64,000 nt of DNA from Haemophilus haemolyticus (GTDB lineage Bacteria; Pseudomonadota; Gammaproteobacteria; Enterobacterales; Pasteurellaceae), in assembly GCF_003493605.1 (NCBI RefSeq), contig NZ_QQKA01000002.1:124001-188000 (forward strand), read 5' to 3'. The stretch's first letter is position 1; each line of letters opens with the position of its first letter. This document shows, one piece after another, positions 47,720-60,422 of this stretch. A model generated the notes under the pieces. It was not told the origin of the DNA. It did not search any database and saw only the letters and a program-made list of their open reading frames with translations. Made by a program: the position numbers and the translations under genes.

Positions 47720-48652
47720 ATGGAAAATTTCCTGAAATTATGTCAAAATTTGCACCAAAATTATAACCAATTAATGGCAATCCAGATGACAACAAAAACA
47801 ACTTACCAATGGCCTCAATCTAAGGATATTTATCCATATCGACCTGGGCGTTTTGATGCACCAAAACATTGGCGTTATAACTTACGTAGCTTTTTAAATC
47901 GTGGTTCAATTCGTCGCTTTGAACAATTTATCAATCAACATCCTTTTCTCGTCAATATTTTTAATACGCACTTGGATTATAGTTATCCCGTTGCTTGTCG
48001 TTTTCTGGATAAACGCTTCAACGCATCACAACGTTTTAATGCTGTTTGTGATAACCTTTTATTTTTACCCAAAAAACTTACCGCACTTTCTACGCCGTTA
48101 TGGGAAAAACCATTAAGTTTTGGCGAAGTCATCCCTGATTTTGAAATGACATTAAGCATGACAACTCATCAACCGATGGAGGGGTATTGGGTATTGGAGC
48201 TATGGCATAAACCAAGAAATGAATTAGTCTATTTGCTTACCTTTGCCAAATTAGGCGATGCTCTACTCATTGCGGTTGTACAAGGTCCAAATTTTGAAGG
48301 TTCAAAGGAAATGGTGAAACAACTCACCAAATCATGCCACGGTTTGCGCCCAGCCTATTTAATGGTTGAAACCATGAAATCGCTCACAAAAATTCTAGGC
48401 TACGATAAATTGCTTGGTATTCCGCAAAAATACCAAAATAAATCTCGCTTCATTCAAAGTAAACAATACACAGTGGACTATGATGCAATTTTTGGTGAAT
48501 CTGGCGGAGAATTAAAAGATTACTGGGAATTGCCTTTAGAAATGGATAGAAATCTAGATGATATTCCAAGTAAAAAACGTTCCATGTATCGTAAACGCTA
48601 TGCCATGTTAGATGAAATAACTCTCACCATAAAAGACACCCTCAAGCTTTAA
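47720..48652 (+). CDS. DUF535 (VirK/YbjX family) protein
   Basis: 310 aa. The sequence follows the DUF535 family pattern: [20 protein letters not shown] near the N-terminus, then [22 protein letters not shown]-like centre and the C-terminal [19 protein letters not shown] and [13 protein letters not shown]. Family members VirK and YbjX affect envelope integrity or surface protein localisation in enterobacteria, but the biochemical role is unknown. The ribosome binding site is weak at ATG 47720; ATG 47774 or 47786 are alternatives. Confidence 0.82.
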   Translation: MENFLKLCQNLHQNYNQLMAIQMTTKTTYQWPQSKDIYPYRPGRFDAPKHWRYNLRSFLNRGSIRRFEQFINQHPFLVNIFNTHLDYSYPVACRFLDKRFNASQRFNAVCDNLLFLPKKLTALSTPLWEKPLSFGEVIPDFEMTLSMTTHQPMEGYWVLELWHKPRNELVYLLTFAKLGDALLIAVVQGPNFEGSKEMVKQLTKSCHGLRPAYLMVETMKSLTKILGYDKLLGIPQKYQNKSRFIQSKQYTVDYDAIFGESGGELKDYWELPLEMDRNLDDIPSKKRSMYRKRYAMLDEITLTIKDTLKL

Positions 48653-48775
48653 AACAATGGCGCAGATCAACGCCTGCGCCTATTTTTTCTATCGAAAAAT
48701 TTTTCCTTTTAAGATTAAATTTATGCTATCGTAGCCGACATTATTCATTCCATTTCACTCGAATAGGAGATACAA

Positions 48776-49729
48776 ATGACAACTCAATTAGATTCACTTC
48801 GTCAAATGACCGTTGTGGTCGCAGACACTGGCGATATCGACGCGATTAAAAAATATCAACCACAAGATGCGACTACTAACCCATCATTAATTCTAAGCGC
48901 ATCTGCACTTCCACAATATGCGCCATTAATTGATGAAGCTGTAGCTTATGCAAAAGCTCAAAGCAATAATAAAGCACAGCAACTTATTGATGCAGAAGAT
49001 AAATTAGCAGTAAACATTGGTTTAGAAATTTTAAAAATCGTTCCAGGACGTATTTCTACTGAAGTGGATGCGCGTCTTTCTTACAACACACAAGCAACGG
49101 TTGAAAAAGCGCGTAAATTAATCGCACTTTATAATGCAGCTGGCATTTCAAATGATCGTATTTTGATTAAAATTGCTTCAACATGGCAAGGTATCCGTGC
49201 TGCAGAAATCCTTGAAAAAGAAGGCATTAACTGTAATTTAACCTTATTATTCTCTGAAGCACAAGCTCGTGCTTGTGCAGAAGCCGGCGTTTACTTAATT
49301 TCTCCATTTGTAGGTCGTATTTTAGACTGGTACAAAGCAAACTCAGACAAAAAAGAATATGCGCCAGCAGAAGATCCAGGCGTTATTTCTGTTACCAAAA
49401 TCTATAATTACTACAAAGAATATGGCTACAACACCGTTGTGATGGGCGCAAGCTTCCGTAATGTAGGCGAGATTACTGAACTTGCAGGTTGCGATCGTTT
49501 AACCATTGCACCAGCATTACTGAAAGAATTGCAAGAAAATTCAACCGCACTTGTACGCAAACTAGAATACAAAGGCGAAGTAAAAGCGAAACCACAACCA
49601 TTAACAGAAGCTGAGTTCTACTGGCAACATAACAGCGATGCAATGGCCGTTGAAAAATTAGCAGAGGGTATTCGTAAATTTGCTATTGACCAAGAAAAAT
49701 TGGAAACCATGCTTTCAGCAAGACTTTAA
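48776..49729 (+). CDS. talB: transaldolase
   Basis: 317 aa, full-length transaldolase B-type enzyme of the pentose phosphate pathway. N-terminal [10 protein letters not shown], Schiff-base Lys in [35 protein letters not shown] and [24 protein letters not shown] precedes the ATG. It is transcribed alone and ends in a shared terminator with aspA. Confidence 0.97.
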   Translation: MTTQLDSLRQMTVVVADTGDIDAIKKYQPQDATTNPSLILSASALPQYAPLIDEAVAYAKAQSNNKAQQLIDAEDKLAVNIGLEILKIVPGRISTEVDARLSYNTQATVEKARKLIALYNAAGISNDRILIKIASTWQGIRAAEILEKEGINCNLTLLFSEAQARACAEAGVYLISPFVGRILDWYKANSDKKEYAPAEDPGVISVTKIYNYYKEYGYNTVVMGASFRNVGEITELAGCDRLTIAPALLKELQENSTALVRKLEYKGEVKAKPQPLTEAEFYWQHNSDAMAVEKLAEGIRKFAIDQEKLETMLSARL

Positions 49730-49747
49730 TCCATAATTCAATATAAA

Positions 49748-49786
49748 AAATAACCGCACTTTTGAGTAATCAAAGTGCGGTTATTT
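49748..49786. terminator. uptake-signal dyad terminator, talB/aspA
   Basis: AAATAACCGCACTTTTGA and TCAAAGTGCGGTTATTT form an almost perfect 17-bp stem around GTAA between convergent genes. Confidence 0.88.
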
Positions 49787-49816
49787 CTATTCGAGGACTG
49801 AATAAATCATTCAGAC

Positions 49817-51235
49817 TTATTTATTTAATTTCGCTTTGTAAGTTGGGTTCATTAAGTTTTCTACAGAAAGAATGTCATCTAACTGTTCTTCTGTTAATAA
49901 ACCTTTTTCTAACACAACTTCACGTACACCTTTGCCTGTTTGCGCACAGATTTTACCCACTAAGTCGCCATTGTGGTGACCAATAAATGGATTTAAGTAA
50001 GTCACAATACCAATTGAATTAAACACGTAGTTTTCACAAATTTCTTTGTTTACAGTGATGCCATCCACACATTTATCGCGTAAGTTCACACAAGCATTCG
50101 TTAAGATATCGATAGATTCGAACATTGCTTGACCAATCACGGGTTCCATTACGTTTAATTGTAATTGACCTGCTTCAGATGCAAAGGTCACAGTGGTATC
50201 GTTACCAATTACTTTAAAGCATACTTGGTTCACCACTTCTGGAACAACTGGGTTTACTTTTGCAGGCATGATAGAAGAGCCCGCTTGTAATTCAGGTAAG
50301 TTAATTTCTTTAATGCCAGCACGTGGGCCAGAAGAAAGTAAACGTAAGTCATTACATACTTTAGAAAGTTTCACAGCAGTACGTTTTAATGCACCGTGAA
50401 CCATGACATAAGCACCACAGTCAGATGTTGCTTCAATCAAGTTTTCCGCCGGTACGCAAGCTAATCCAGTTACTTCAGCAAGGTGTTTTACGACTAATTC
50501 TGTATAGCCTTGTGGAGTATTTAAACCCGTACCGATTGCAGTCGCACCAAGGTTTACTTCAAGGAGTAAACCAGCAGTACGTTTTAAGTTACGTACTTCT
50601 TCTTCAAGCAATACCGCGAAAGCTTTGAATTCTTGACCAACAGTCATTGGCACCGCATCTTGTAATTGGGTACGACCCATTTTTAAGATGTTCGCAAACT
50701 CTTTTGCTTTATTATCAAAACCATCGTGTAAATATTGAATTTTATCGATTAATTTTAAGATGCTGTTGTATACCGCAATACGGAAACCGGTAGGATACGC
50801 ATCGTTAGTTGATTGGCTTGCATTAACGTGGTCCATTGGGTTAATCACGTTATATTCGCCTTTTTTATGGCCAATTTTTTCAAGCGCAAGGTTAGCAACC
50901 ACTTCATTGGTATTCATATTGACAGAAGTACCTGCACCACCTTGATATACATCTGATGGGAATTGATCTAAGCATTTTCCCGTGGTAAGGATTTCATCAC
51001 AAGCTGCTACAATCGCTTTTGCAATATCAGCAGGAATTGCACCTAATTCACCATTGGCTAAAGCCGTTGCTTTTTTCACCATCACCATGCCACGTACAAA
51101 CTCAGGCACATCAGAAATGGTTACGTTAGAAATATTGAAATTTTCTACCGCTCTTAATGTATGAATCCCCCAGTACGCATCTGCTGGTACATCACGTTCA
51201 CCGAGTAAATCTACTTCTTTTCTAAATTGAGTCAT
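49817..51235 (-). CDS. aspA: aspartate ammonia-lyase
   Basis: 472 aa. Converts aspartate to fumarate and ammonia, feeding fumarate respiration. N-terminal [17 protein letters not shown], the [15 protein letters not shown] substrate loop and the fumarase/aspartase signature [12 protein letters not shown] are present. ATG 51235 after AGGTGA is preferred to the GTG three codons upstream. The urease scar lies directly upstream. Confidence 0.97.
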   Translation of the reverse strand: MTQFRKEVDLLGERDVPADAYWGIHTLRAVENFNISNVTISDVPEFVRGMVMVKKATALANGELGAIPADIAKAIVAACDEILTTGKCLDQFPSDVYQGGAGTSVNMNTNEVVANLALEKIGHKKGEYNVINPMDHVNASQSTNDAYPTGFRIAVYNSILKLIDKIQYLHDGFDNKAKEFANILKMGRTQLQDAVPMTVGQEFKAFAVLLEEEVRNLKRTAGLLLEVNLGATAIGTGLNTPQGYTELVVKHLAEVTGLACVPAENLIEATSDCGAYVMVHGALKRTAVKLSKVCNDLRLLSSGPRAGIKEINLPELQAGSSIMPAKVNPVVPEVVNQVCFKVIGNDTTVTFASEAGQLQLNVMEPVIGQAMFESIDILTNACVNLRDKCVDGITVNKEICENYVFNSIGIVTYLNPFIGHHNGDLVGKICAQTGKGVREVVLEKGLLTEEQLDDILSVENLMNPTYKAKLNK

Positions 51236-51390
51236 TTTAATCACCTTTTCTGGTTAGTTAATTTGACGCCATTATAGAAATTTTAAGGAGAAAAAACTTG
51301 ACCGAGATCACATTTTCAAGAAATGCTCTCAAGACATATTTTCATTTTTCGGATTAGTTTTTTTAGGGGAAAATAAGTTTTCTATCAATC

Positions 51391-51470
51391 TTACGCAGCT
51401 TTTAACTGCTCACCAATTTTCTCAAACAGTTTCTGAATTTGCTCTGCTCTATGCCCTAACACTCACACGG
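51391..51470 (-). pseudogene. ureH: ureH (ureD) C-terminal remnant
   Basis: About 25 codons remain, reading [18 protein letters not shown] and ending LKAA-stop at 51391. This matches the usual end of urease accessory protein UreD/UreH (R-x-LG-x2-AE...). It is joined directly to the ureA remnant. ureH is the last gene of the Haemophilus urease operon and ureA the first, so the join marks removal of everything between. Recognition is from pattern, so moderate confidence. Confidence 0.6.
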
Positions 51471-51480
51471 TACAACCTGA

Positions 51481-51683
51481 TTACATCATCAACGGTTAAA
51501 AGTGTTGAGCCATATTGCATCACTTCAGCCACGCTCATTCCGTCTCTTGCTGCCTCTTGTAAATGGCTCGCAATATAAGCAATGGTTTCTGGATAATTTA
51601 ATTCCTCTCGCTTTACGTTTTGCAGCCAATTCACCGGCCAAAAAGAGCATTAGCTTTTCTTGTTCTCTTGATGTTAAGTGTAT
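51481..51683 (-). pseudogene. ureA: ureA (urease gamma subunit) 5' remnant
   Basis: In two frames the sequence reads [20 protein letters not shown] and then [40 protein letters not shown], the urease gamma subunit up to about residue 70. Three lesions are visible. The initiator codon is ATA (51683-51681). A 5-base loss near 51600, at an ATTAAATTAA-type tandem repeat, shifts the frame. The gene is then cut off at TVDDV. The region normally holding ureABCEFGH between aspA and groES is absent. The cell is predicted to be urease-negative unless another copy exists. Confidence 0.9.
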
Positions 51684-51784
51684 ATCTTCATTCCTTCATT
51701 TATTTATCGCACAAAGAGCGGCGAATTTTACGTAAAAAATCCAAATAGGGAAAACATTTTGTCAGAATTTTTTTATTCATAGCC

Positions 51785-51812
51785 CTTGAAAGCGAAAAAA
51801 TGTTCCTTATAT
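51785..51812 (+). promoter_or_regulatory. sigma32 (heat-shock) promoter of groESL
   Basis: CTTGAAA (51785-51791) is a perfect sigma32 -35 element. CCTTATAT (51805-51812), after a 13-bp spacer, is a good match to the CCCCATnT -10. It is 40 bases before groES. RpoH is encoded in this window at 31899-32744. Confidence 0.82.
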
Positions 51813-51851
51813 AAAAACCGCACTTACAAATTCTTAAGAAGGAAATTAATC

Positions 51852-52142
51852 ATGAATATTCGTCCTTTACACGATCGTGTAATTATTAAACGTGAAGAAG
51901 TCGAAACCCGTTCAGCTGGCGGTATCGTATTAACAGGCTCAGCGGCGACCAAATCAACCCGCGCGAAAGTATTAGCAGTGGGTAAAGGTCGTATTTTAGA
52001 AAATGGAACCGTTCAACCATTAGATGTGAAAGTTGGCGATACCGTCATTTTCAACGACGGTTACGGCGTGAAAAGCGAAAAAATCGATGGTGAAGAAGTA
52101 TTAATCATTTCTGAAAATGACATCTTAGCAATTGTAGAATAA
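51852..52142 (+). CDS. groES: co-chaperonin GroES
   Basis: 96 aa. The heptameric lid of the GroEL folding chamber. [19 protein letters not shown], the mobile loop [15 protein letters not shown] and [15 protein letters not shown] are standard. ATG 51852 follows AAGAAGG; an upstream open frame has no family similarity. groEL begins 19 bases after its stop. Confidence 0.98.
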   Translation: MNIRPLHDRVIIKREEVETRSAGGIVLTGSAATKSTRAKVLAVGKGRILENGTVQPLDVKVGDTVIFNDGYGVKSEKIDGEEVLIISENDILAIVE

Positions 52143-52146
52143 TTAA

Positions 52147-53805
<1,659 letters not shown>

Positions 53806-53822
53806 TTCGCTCATCATCAAAT

Positions 53823-53868
53823 AAAAAGTGCGGTCGTTTTTCCACAAGGAAAAGCGATCGCTTTTTTA
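53823..53868 (+). terminator. terminator of groESL
   Basis: An imperfect long hairpin (GTGCGGTCGTTTTTCC against GGAAAAGCGATCGC) around ACAA is followed by TTTTTT, 18 bases past the groEL stop. Confidence 0.75.
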
Positions 53869-53914
53869 TTTACAAAGGTTTACACTAATTTCAAATTTAC
53901 TCAGGACATCTATT

Positions 53915-54463
53915 ATGCTCATTTCTCATTCTGACCTTAACCAACAACTTAAATCTGCTGGAATCGGCTTTAATGCAACAGAACTACACGGCTTTTTAAG
54001 CGGTTTACTTTGTGGTGGCTTAAAAGATCAAAGTTGGCTACCGCTCTTATATCAATTCAGCAATGATAATCATGCTTACCCAACAGCATTAGTTCAACCC
54101 GTTACAGAACTTTATGAACAAATTAGACAAACCTTATCAGATGTTGAAGGATTTACCTTTGAGCTTGGTTTAACCGAAGATGAAAATGTCTTTGCCCAAT
54201 CGGATAGCTTATCTGACTGGGCAAACCAATTCTTACTTGGTCTTGGCTTAGCACAACCTGAATTAGCAAAAGAAAAAGGCGAAATTGGCGAAGCCGTAGA
54301 TGATTTACAAGATATTTGCCAACTCGGTTATGATGAAGACGATAACGAAGAAGAACTTGCGGAAGCGCTAGAAGAAATCATTGAATATGTTCGCACCATT
54401 GCTATGTTGTTCTATTCTCATTTCAACGAAGGAGAAATTGAGAGCAAACCTGTATTACATTAA
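53915..54463 (+). CDS. ygfB: YgfB/YecA (UPF0149) family protein
   Basis: 182 aa cytoplasmic all-helical protein of the UPF0149 family, the same family as the structurally solved HI0817. It starts [16 protein letters not shown] at ATG 53915, with [23 protein letters not shown] and the acidic [21 protein letters not shown] at the C-terminus. In other bacteria YgfB has been linked to regulation; here its job is unknown. It precedes pepP by 11 bases and is probably cotranscribed with it, the usual ygfB-pepP pairing. Confidence 0.93.
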   Translation: MLISHSDLNQQLKSAGIGFNATELHGFLSGLLCGGLKDQSWLPLLYQFSNDNHAYPTALVQPVTELYEQIRQTLSDVEGFTFELGLTEDENVFAQSDSLSDWANQFLLGLGLAQPELAKEKGEIGEAVDDLQDICQLGYDEDDNEEELAEALEEIIEYVRTIAMLFYSHFNEGEIESKPVLH

Positions 54464-54474
54464 GGAGATCTCGA

Positions 54475-55767
54475 ATGGAATTGGCTTATATGGCTGAGTT
54501 GCCTAAAGAAGAGTTTTGGGAACGCCGCACACGAGTATTCGCTCAAATGCAACCTAATTCGGCATTATTACTTTTTTCTGAAATCGAAAAACGCCGTAAT
54601 AATGATTGTACCTATCCTTTCCGTCAAGACAGCTATTTTTGGTATTTAACGGGCTTTAACGAACCGAATGCGGCACTGTTATTACTGAAAACAGAACAAG
54701 CAGAAAAAGCTATTATTTTTCTCCGTCCACGCAATCCGTTACTTGAAACTTGGAATGGTCGCCGATTAGGTGTTGAGCGTGCACCACAACAACTTAATGT
54801 AAATGAAGCCTATTCTATTGAAGAGTTTGCTACCGTACTGCCAAAAATACTAAAAAACCTGACCGCACTTTACCATGTGCCAGAAATTCATACTTGGGGT
54901 GATAAATTAGTGACAGAAAGTGCGGTGAGTTTTAGTGAGACTTTAGATTGGCGACCAATGCTCAACGAGATGCGCCTTATAAAATCGCCTAATGAAATCA
55001 GATTAATGCAGCAAGCGGGACAAATTACGGCTCTAGGGCATATTAAAGCGATGCAAACGACACGCCCAAATCGCTTTGAATATGAAATTGAAAGCGATAT
55101 TTTGCATGAATTTAATCGCCATTGCGCAAGATTTCCTTCTTACAATTCCATTGTTGCAGGAGGAAATAACGCCTGTATTTTGCACTACACAGAAAATGAT
55201 CGCCCATTAAATGATGGGGATTTAGTACTCATTGACGCTGGCTGTGAATTTGACATGTATGCAGGCGATATTACCCGCACTTTTCCTGTAAATGGAAAAT
55301 TTAACCAGCCTCAACGTGAAATTTACGAGTTAGTTTTAAAAGCACAAAAACGTGCGATTGAATTACTTGTACCAGGCAATTCCATTAAGCAAGCCAATGA
55401 TGAAGTTATTCGTATTAAAACTCAAGGATTAGTGGATTTAGGTATCTTAAAAGGTGATGTCGATACACTCATTGAACAACAAGCTTATCGCCAATTTTAT
55501 ATGCATGGATTAGGCCACTGGCTAGGGTTAGATGTGCATGATGTAGGTAGCTATGGCCAAGATAAACAACGGATACTCGAAATCGGTATGGTGATTACCG
55601 TTGAACCCGGAATTTATATTTCAGAAGATGCTGATGTGCCAGAGCAATACAAAGGCATTGGCGTGCGCATTGAGGACAATTTACTCATGACTGAATATGG
55701 TAATAAAATCCTAACCGCAGCGGCTCCCAAAGAAATTGCAGACATTGAAAATTTAATGAATTTTTAA
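54475..55767 (+). CDS. pepP: Xaa-Pro aminopeptidase P
   Basis: 430 aa dinuclear-metal aminopeptidase removing the N-terminal residue before Pro. Metal ligands are in IDAGCEFDMYAGDITRTF (two Asp), GLGHWLGLDVHDVG (His), TVEPGIYI (Glu) and VRIEDN (Glu). N-terminal EEFWERRTRVFAQM is as in E. coli PepP (441 aa). A strong AAGGAG site precedes ATG 54475. Confidence 0.96.
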   Translation: MELAYMAELPKEEFWERRTRVFAQMQPNSALLLFSEIEKRRNNDCTYPFRQDSYFWYLTGFNEPNAALLLLKTEQAEKAIIFLRPRNPLLETWNGRRLGVERAPQQLNVNEAYSIEEFATVLPKILKNLTALYHVPEIHTWGDKLVTESAVSFSETLDWRPMLNEMRLIKSPNEIRLMQQAGQITALGHIKAMQTTRPNRFEYEIESDILHEFNRHCARFPSYNSIVAGGNNACILHYTENDRPLNDGDLVLIDAGCEFDMYAGDITRTFPVNGKFNQPQREIYELVLKAQKRAIELLVPGNSIKQANDEVIRIKTQGLVDLGILKGDVDTLIEQQAYRQFYMHGLGHWLGLDVHDVGSYGQDKQRILEIGMVITVEPGIYISEDADVPEQYKGIGVRIEDNLLMTEYGNKILTAAAPKEIADIENLMNF

Positions 55768-55782
55768 TAAAAATGTTTAAAT

Positions 55783-55825
55783 TGTGATCTAGTACACAGT
55801 TTTTTATTACTCAAAATGTTAGCAT
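55783..55825 (+). promoter_or_regulatory. CRP site and promoter of uspA
   Basis: TGTGATCTAGTACACA (55783-55798) matches TGTGA-N6-TCACA in nine of ten positions. A TAGCAT -10 (55820-55825) puts the start near 55832, so CRP is centred at -41.5, the class II position. Predicted by eye. Confidence 0.7.
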
Positions 55826-55869
55826 TGGAGCCAGTTAAAAAGCCGAACCAATCAGTTAAGGAGTCGATT

Positions 55870-56295
55870 ATGTACAAACACGTTTTAGTGGCAGTAGATC
55901 TTTCTGAAGAGAGTCCAGTTTTACTTAAAAAAGCGGTTGGGGTTGCAAAACGCCATGAAGCAAAACTTTCTATCATCCACGTTGATGTGAACTTCTCGGA
56001 TCTTTACACTGGATTGATTGATGTGAATATGTCTTCAATGCAAGACAGAATTTCCACGGAAACACAAAAAGCCCTATTAGATTTAGCTGAAAGTGCAGAT
56101 TATCCAATTTCAGAAAAATTGAGTGGCAGTGGTGATTTAGGACAAGTTCTAAGTGATGCCATCGAACAATATGATGTAGATTTATTAGTGACGGGACATC
56201 ACCAAGATTTTTGGAGTAAGTTAATGTCTTCAACACGTCAAGTGATGAATACGATTAAAATTGATATGTTGGTTGTTCCGCTTAGAGATGAATAA
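55870..56295 (+). CDS. uspA: universal stress protein A
   Basis: 141 aa, UspA family. [29 protein letters not shown] and the C-terminal [22 protein letters not shown] with the small ATP-loop region are typical of UspA. It supports stress survival in the cytoplasm. ATG 55870 follows TAAGGAGTCG; the upstream open frame is spurious. A CRP-type promoter lies just ahead. Confidence 0.95.
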   Translation: MYKHVLVAVDLSEESPVLLKKAVGVAKRHEAKLSIIHVDVNFSDLYTGLIDVNMSSMQDRISTETQKALLDLAESADYPISEKLSGSGDLGQVLSDAIEQYDVDLLVTGHHQDFWSKLMSSTRQVMNTIKIDMLVVPLRDE

Positions 56296-56341
56296 TTAAC
56301 AAGAAATTGTTTTTTGAATAATCTGAAATAACTTAAATTTT

Positions 56342-56382
56342 AACCGCACTTCTCAAATAGCGTCGTGAAGTGCGGTTTTATT
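56342..56382 (+). terminator. uptake-signal dyad terminator after uspA
   Basis: AACCGCACTTC pairs with GAAGTGCGGTT across a 14-base loop, followed by TTATTTT. Confidence 0.85.
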
Positions 56383-56482
56383 TTGGGGTTTTGGCAAAAA
56401 GCCTTTTTATAAATTTCAAAAATATGCAAAAATAGTACGGTTTAGTTTTTATTTTTATTATGGGTAACAAGGATTCTTTTTA

Positions 56483-59107
56483 ATGAAAACAACAGCAGAA
56501 ATAAGACAATCATTCCTTGATTTTTTCCATAGCAAAGGCCACCAAGTAGTTGAAAGTAGCTCACTTGTGCCGGAAAATGATCCGACTTTGCTTTTCACGA
56601 ACGCTGGGATGAACCAATTTAAGGATGTATTCCTTGGAATGGATAAACGCCCTTATTCTAGAGCCACCACTGCGCAACGCTGCGTACGCGCAGGCGGTAA
56701 ACATAACGATTTAGAAAACGTGGGTTATACCGCACGTCACCATACATTCTTTGAAATGTTAGGAAACTTCAGCTTCGGTGATTATTTCAAACACGATGCG
56801 ATTAATTTTGCTTGGGAATATTTAACTTCGCCACAATGGCTTAGTTTACCTAAAGAAAAACTATGGGTAACCGTGTATGAAACCGATGACGAAGCCTACA
56901 ATATCTGGAATAAAGAAGTCGGTGTCCCTGCTGAACGCATTATTCGCATTGGTGACAATAAAGGCGCCCCTTACGCATCAGACAACTTCTGGGCAATGGG
57001 CGATACGGGTCCTTGCGGTCCTTGTACTGAAATTTTCTACGATCACGGTGATCATATTTGGGGCGGACCTCCAGGCTCACCAGAAGAAGATGGCGACCGC
57101 TATATCGAAATCTGGAACGTTGTGTTTATGCAGTTCAACCGTTTAGCAGATGGCACAATGGAAAAATTACCACGACCATCGGTTGATACCGGGATGGGGT
57201 TAGAGCGTATTTCTGCTGTATTGCAACATGTGAACTCAAACTACGAGATTGATATTTTCAAAACATTAATCGCAAAAACAGCTGAAGTTGTAGGTACAAC
57301 AGATTTAAGTAATAAATCATTACGTGTTATTGCTGACCATATTCGTTCTTGTGCATATTTAATCGCAGATGGCGTTATTCCATCAAACGAAGGCCGTGGT
57401 TATGTATTACGTCGAATTATTCGCCGCGCAGTTCGTCACGGTCACTTATTAGGTGCCAAAGAAGCCTTTTTCTATAAACTCGTGCCAACTCTAATTGAAG
57501 TAATGGCAGAAGCAGGCAAAGACGTAAAAGCAAAACAAGTAAATGTTGAAAAACTATTACGTTTAGAAGAAGAACAATTTGCTCGCACTCTTGAACGTGG
57601 CTTGAGCTTATTAGATGAAGCCCTTGCTCAAGTGAAAGATGGCGTTCTTTCAGGTGAAGTTGCATTCAAACTTTATGATACCTATGGTTTCCCATTGGAT
57701 TTAACGGCTGATGTATGTCGTGAGCGCAATATCACCATTGATGAACAAGCGTTTGACCGTGAAATGGAAGCGCAACGTACTCGAGCTCAAGCCGCGAGTC
57801 AGTTTGGTGTGGACTACAACAGCGTTATTCGTGTAGATGGCGAAACTAAGTTTGAAGGCTATACTGAAGTCGAATCTCAAGCAAAAATCACCGCACTTTT
57901 CCATGATGGTAAATCAGTGGAAAGTATCGAAGCGGGTCAAAGTGCGGTCGTTATTTTAGAAAATACGCCGTTTTATGCAGAATCAGGTGGCCAAATTGGC
58001 GATAGCGGATATTTAAGCGCACAAGGCGTGACCTTTAATGTTAAAGATACCCAAAAATATGGGCAAGTATTTGGACACATTGGAGAATTAACGCAAGGAA
58101 GTTTGAAAGTTGGGCAATCAGTGAATGCTATTGTGGATGCAGAACGCCGCCATCACACATCACTTAATCACTCAGCAACACACTTATTGCACGCGGCCTT
58201 ACGTCAAATTTTAGGTCAACATGTTGTGCAAAAAGGCTCACTTGTTTCAGATAAAGCCTTACGTTTTGACTTTGCACAACCTGAAGCAATTACAAAAGAA
58301 CAACTAACTCAAATTGAAACATTAGTAAACCAAAAAATCCGTGCTAACTTCGCAGTTCAAACGGATATTATGGACATTGATTCAGCAAAAGCTAAAGGGG
58401 CAATGGCGCTCTTTGGCGAGAAATATGGTGATAAGGTTCGCGTATTAACCATGGGCGATTTCTCAATTGAGCTTTGTGGTGGTATTCACGCAAAACGCAC
58501 TGGGGACATTGGTCTATTTAAAATTATTACTGAAAGCGCAGTGGCGGCAGGTGTTCGTCGTATTGAAGCTGTAACAGGTCAAAATGCCATTGACTGGTTA
58601 CATAATCAACAACGTATTCTGATCCAAAGCGCAGACTTATTAAAATCAGACGTAAATACCTTAGCGGAAAAAATCCAGCAACTTCAAGACAAAGCGAAGA
58701 AAGTGGAAAAAGAATTGCAAGGTCTAAAAGAAAAAGCCGCAATGCAGGCTGGTTCTGATTTTATAAAAAGTGCGGTGAAAATCAATGGTGTTTCTGTTAT
58801 CGCACAACAATTAGACGGCATAGAAACAAAGTCATTACGTGTGATGGTCGATGATTTAAAAAATCAACTAGGCTCAGGCGTAATCGCATTCGCATCGATC
58901 TTAGATGAAAAAGTCAACCTTGTCGTTGGTGTAACAAACGATTTAACTACCAAAGTAAAAGCTGGAGAGCTCGTTAATTTAATGGCTCAACAGGTCGGGG
59001 GTAAAGGCGGTGGTCGTCCGGATATGGCAATGGCAGGAGGCTCCCAACCAGAAAATGTGGCACAAGCAGTTAAAGTGGCGCAAGACTGGTTAAACAAAAA
59101 TCTGTAG
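56483..59107 (+). CDS. alaS: alanyl-tRNA synthetase
   Basis: 874 aa, full length. It charges tRNA-Ala in the cytoplasm. N-terminal class II core ([35 protein letters not shown]), the editing domain with zinc-type [16 protein letters not shown] and [13 protein letters not shown], and the C-terminal DHHA1/C-Ala domain ([15 protein letters not shown]). csrA follows 78 bases later, the order known in gamma-proteobacteria. Confidence 0.98.
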   Translation: MKTTAEIRQSFLDFFHSKGHQVVESSSLVPENDPTLLFTNAGMNQFKDVFLGMDKRPYSRATTAQRCVRAGGKHNDLENVGYTARHHTFFEMLGNFSFGDYFKHDAINFAWEYLTSPQWLSLPKEKLWVTVYETDDEAYNIWNKEVGVPAERIIRIGDNKGAPYASDNFWAMGDTGPCGPCTEIFYDHGDHIWGGPPGSPEEDGDRYIEIWNVVFMQFNRLADGTMEKLPRPSVDTGMGLERISAVLQHVNSNYEIDIFKTLIAKTAEVVGTTDLSNKSLRVIADHIRSCAYLIADGVIPSNEGRGYVLRRIIRRAVRHGHLLGAKEAFFYKLVPTLIEVMAEAGKDVKAKQVNVEKLLRLEEEQFARTLERGLSLLDEALAQVKDGVLSGEVAFKLYDTYGFPLDLTADVCRERNITIDEQAFDREMEAQRTRAQAASQFGVDYNSVIRVDGETKFEGYTEVESQAKITALFHDGKSVESIEAGQSAVVILENTPFYAESGGQIGDSGYLSAQGVTFNVKDTQKYGQVFGHIGELTQGSLKVGQSVNAIVDAERRHHTSLNHSATHLLHAALRQILGQHVVQKGSLVSDKALRFDFAQPEAITKEQLTQIETLVNQKIRANFAVQTDIMDIDSAKAKGAMALFGEKYGDKVRVLTMGDFSIELCGGIHAKRTGDIGLFKIITESAVAAGVRRIEAVTGQNAIDWLHNQQRILIQSADLLKSDVNTLAEKIQQLQDKAKKVEKELQGLKEKAAMQAGSDFIKSAVKINGVSVIAQQLDGIETKSLRVMVDDLKNQLGSGVIAFASILDEKVNLVVGVTNDLTTKVKAGELVNLMAQQVGGKGGGRPDMAMAGGSQPENVAQAVKVAQDWLNKNL

Positions 59108-59185
59108 TACAAGCCGGTTGGTGGGATGCCAACCCTTCCTTGATTGATAGGGATATCTAATAAATGCAAACTAAGGAGATAAAAG

Positions 59186-59377
59186 ATGTTAATCTTGACT
59201 CGTAAAGTTGGCGAAAGTGTACTTATTGGAAATGATATTTCTATCACGATTTTGAGTGTACGTGGAAACCAAGTTAAACTCGGTGTAGAAGCGCCTAAAG
59301 AAGTATCCGTTCACCGAGAAGAAATTTACCAACGAATTAAACAGATGAAAGATGAACAATTAGACAGTTCATCATAA
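59186..59377 (+). CDS. csrA: carbon storage regulator CsrA
   Basis: 63 aa RNA-binding translational regulator. [33 protein letters not shown] and [13 protein letters not shown] hold the RNA-contacting Leu4/Arg44 elements. It binds GGA motifs near ribosome binding sites. AAGGAGATAAA precedes its ATG. It sits between alaS and galU. Confidence 0.97.
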   Translation: MLILTRKVGESVLIGNDISITILSVRGNQVKLGVEAPKEVSVHREEIYQRIKQMKDEQLDSSS

Positions 59378-59400
59378 TCATAAATAATGGATTTTATATT

Positions 59401-60288
59401 ATGAAAGCAATTATTCCTGTAGCCGGTCTAGGTACACGTATGTTGCCTGCCACGAAGGCAATTCCGAAGGAAATGCTTACTTTGGTTGATAAACCATTGA
59501 TTCAATACGTGGTAAATGAATGTGTTGCAGCTGGCATAAAAGAAATTGTGCTTGTCACGCATTCATCAAAAAATGCTATCGAAAACCATTTTGATACCTC
59601 TTTTGAACTAGAAACTATGCTAGAAAAACGTGTTAAGCGTCAACTTCTAGAAGAAGTGCGTTCTATCTGTCCAAAAGATGTAACTATCATGCATGTTCGC
59701 CAAGGTAATGCAAAAGGACTTGGACACGCTGTATTGTGCGGTCGCCCACTTGTAGGCAATGAGTCATTTGCCGTTGTGTTACCTGACGTATTGTTAGCAG
59801 ATTTCAGTGCAGATCAGAAAAAAGAAAATCTTTCTGCAATGATTAAACGCTTTAATGAAACTGGCGCAAGCCAAATTATGGTAACGCCTGTTCCACAAGA
59901 AAATGTGAGTAGCTATGGTGTTGCAGACTGTGGTGGCATAGTTCTTAATGGTGGTGAAAGTGCAAAAATTAATAGCATTGTTGAAAAACCAGCCGTTGAA
60001 GATGCGCCATCAAACCTTGCTGTAGTGGGTCGTTACGTTTTCTCAGCAGCAATTTGGGACTTGTTGGAAAAGACGCCAATCGGTGTTGGCGATGAAATCC
60101 AATTAACCGATGCTATTGATATGCTCATTGAAAAAGAAACTGTTGAAGCATTCCATATGACAGGTGAAACATTCGACTGTGGTGATAAAATTGGCTATAT
60201 GGAAGCTTTCGTAGAATACGGTATTCGTCACGAAAAATTAGGTAAAGAATTTAAATCCTTTATCAAAAATTTGGCAAAAACGCTATAA
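59401..60288 (+). CDS. galU: UTP-glucose-1-phosphate uridylyltransferase
   Basis: 295 aa. Makes UDP-glucose, a precursor of LOS hexose extensions. N-terminal nucleotide-binding [47 protein letters not shown] and [12 protein letters not shown] are typical. It starts 23 bases after csrA and may be on the same transcript. A good terminator follows. Confidence 0.97.
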   Translation: MKAIIPVAGLGTRMLPATKAIPKEMLTLVDKPLIQYVVNECVAAGIKEIVLVTHSSKNAIENHFDTSFELETMLEKRVKRQLLEEVRSICPKDVTIMHVRQGNAKGLGHAVLCGRPLVGNESFAVVLPDVLLADFSADQKKENLSAMIKRFNETGASQIMVTPVPQENVSSYGVADCGGIVLNGGESAKINSIVEKPAVEDAPSNLAVVGRYVFSAAIWDLLEKTPIGVGDEIQLTDAIDMLIEKETVEAFHMTGETFDCGDKIGYMEAFVEYGIRHEKLGKEFKSFIKNLAKTL

Positions 60289-60305
60289 ATAGCACTAATA
60301 CAGAT

Positions 60306-60339
60306 AAAATGGACAAAATGAAAGATTTTGTCCATTTTT
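60306..60339 (+). terminator. terminator after galU
   Basis: AAAATGGACAAAAT and ATTTTGTCCATTTT pair in full around GAAAG, and more T follows. It is 18 bases past galU. Confidence 0.9.
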
Positions 60340-60422
60340 ATTTTATTATTAATATAGAATATTGCTTTATGAATAAATATGCACAATAATAGAATAATTA
60401 ATTAAAATAAAAAGGAAAGATT

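Noticed and set aside
51449-51634. Stand-alone small gene upstream of groES
   Set aside because: Its 61 residues are an internal piece of urease gamma subunit in a shifted frame, so it is a pseudogene fragment.
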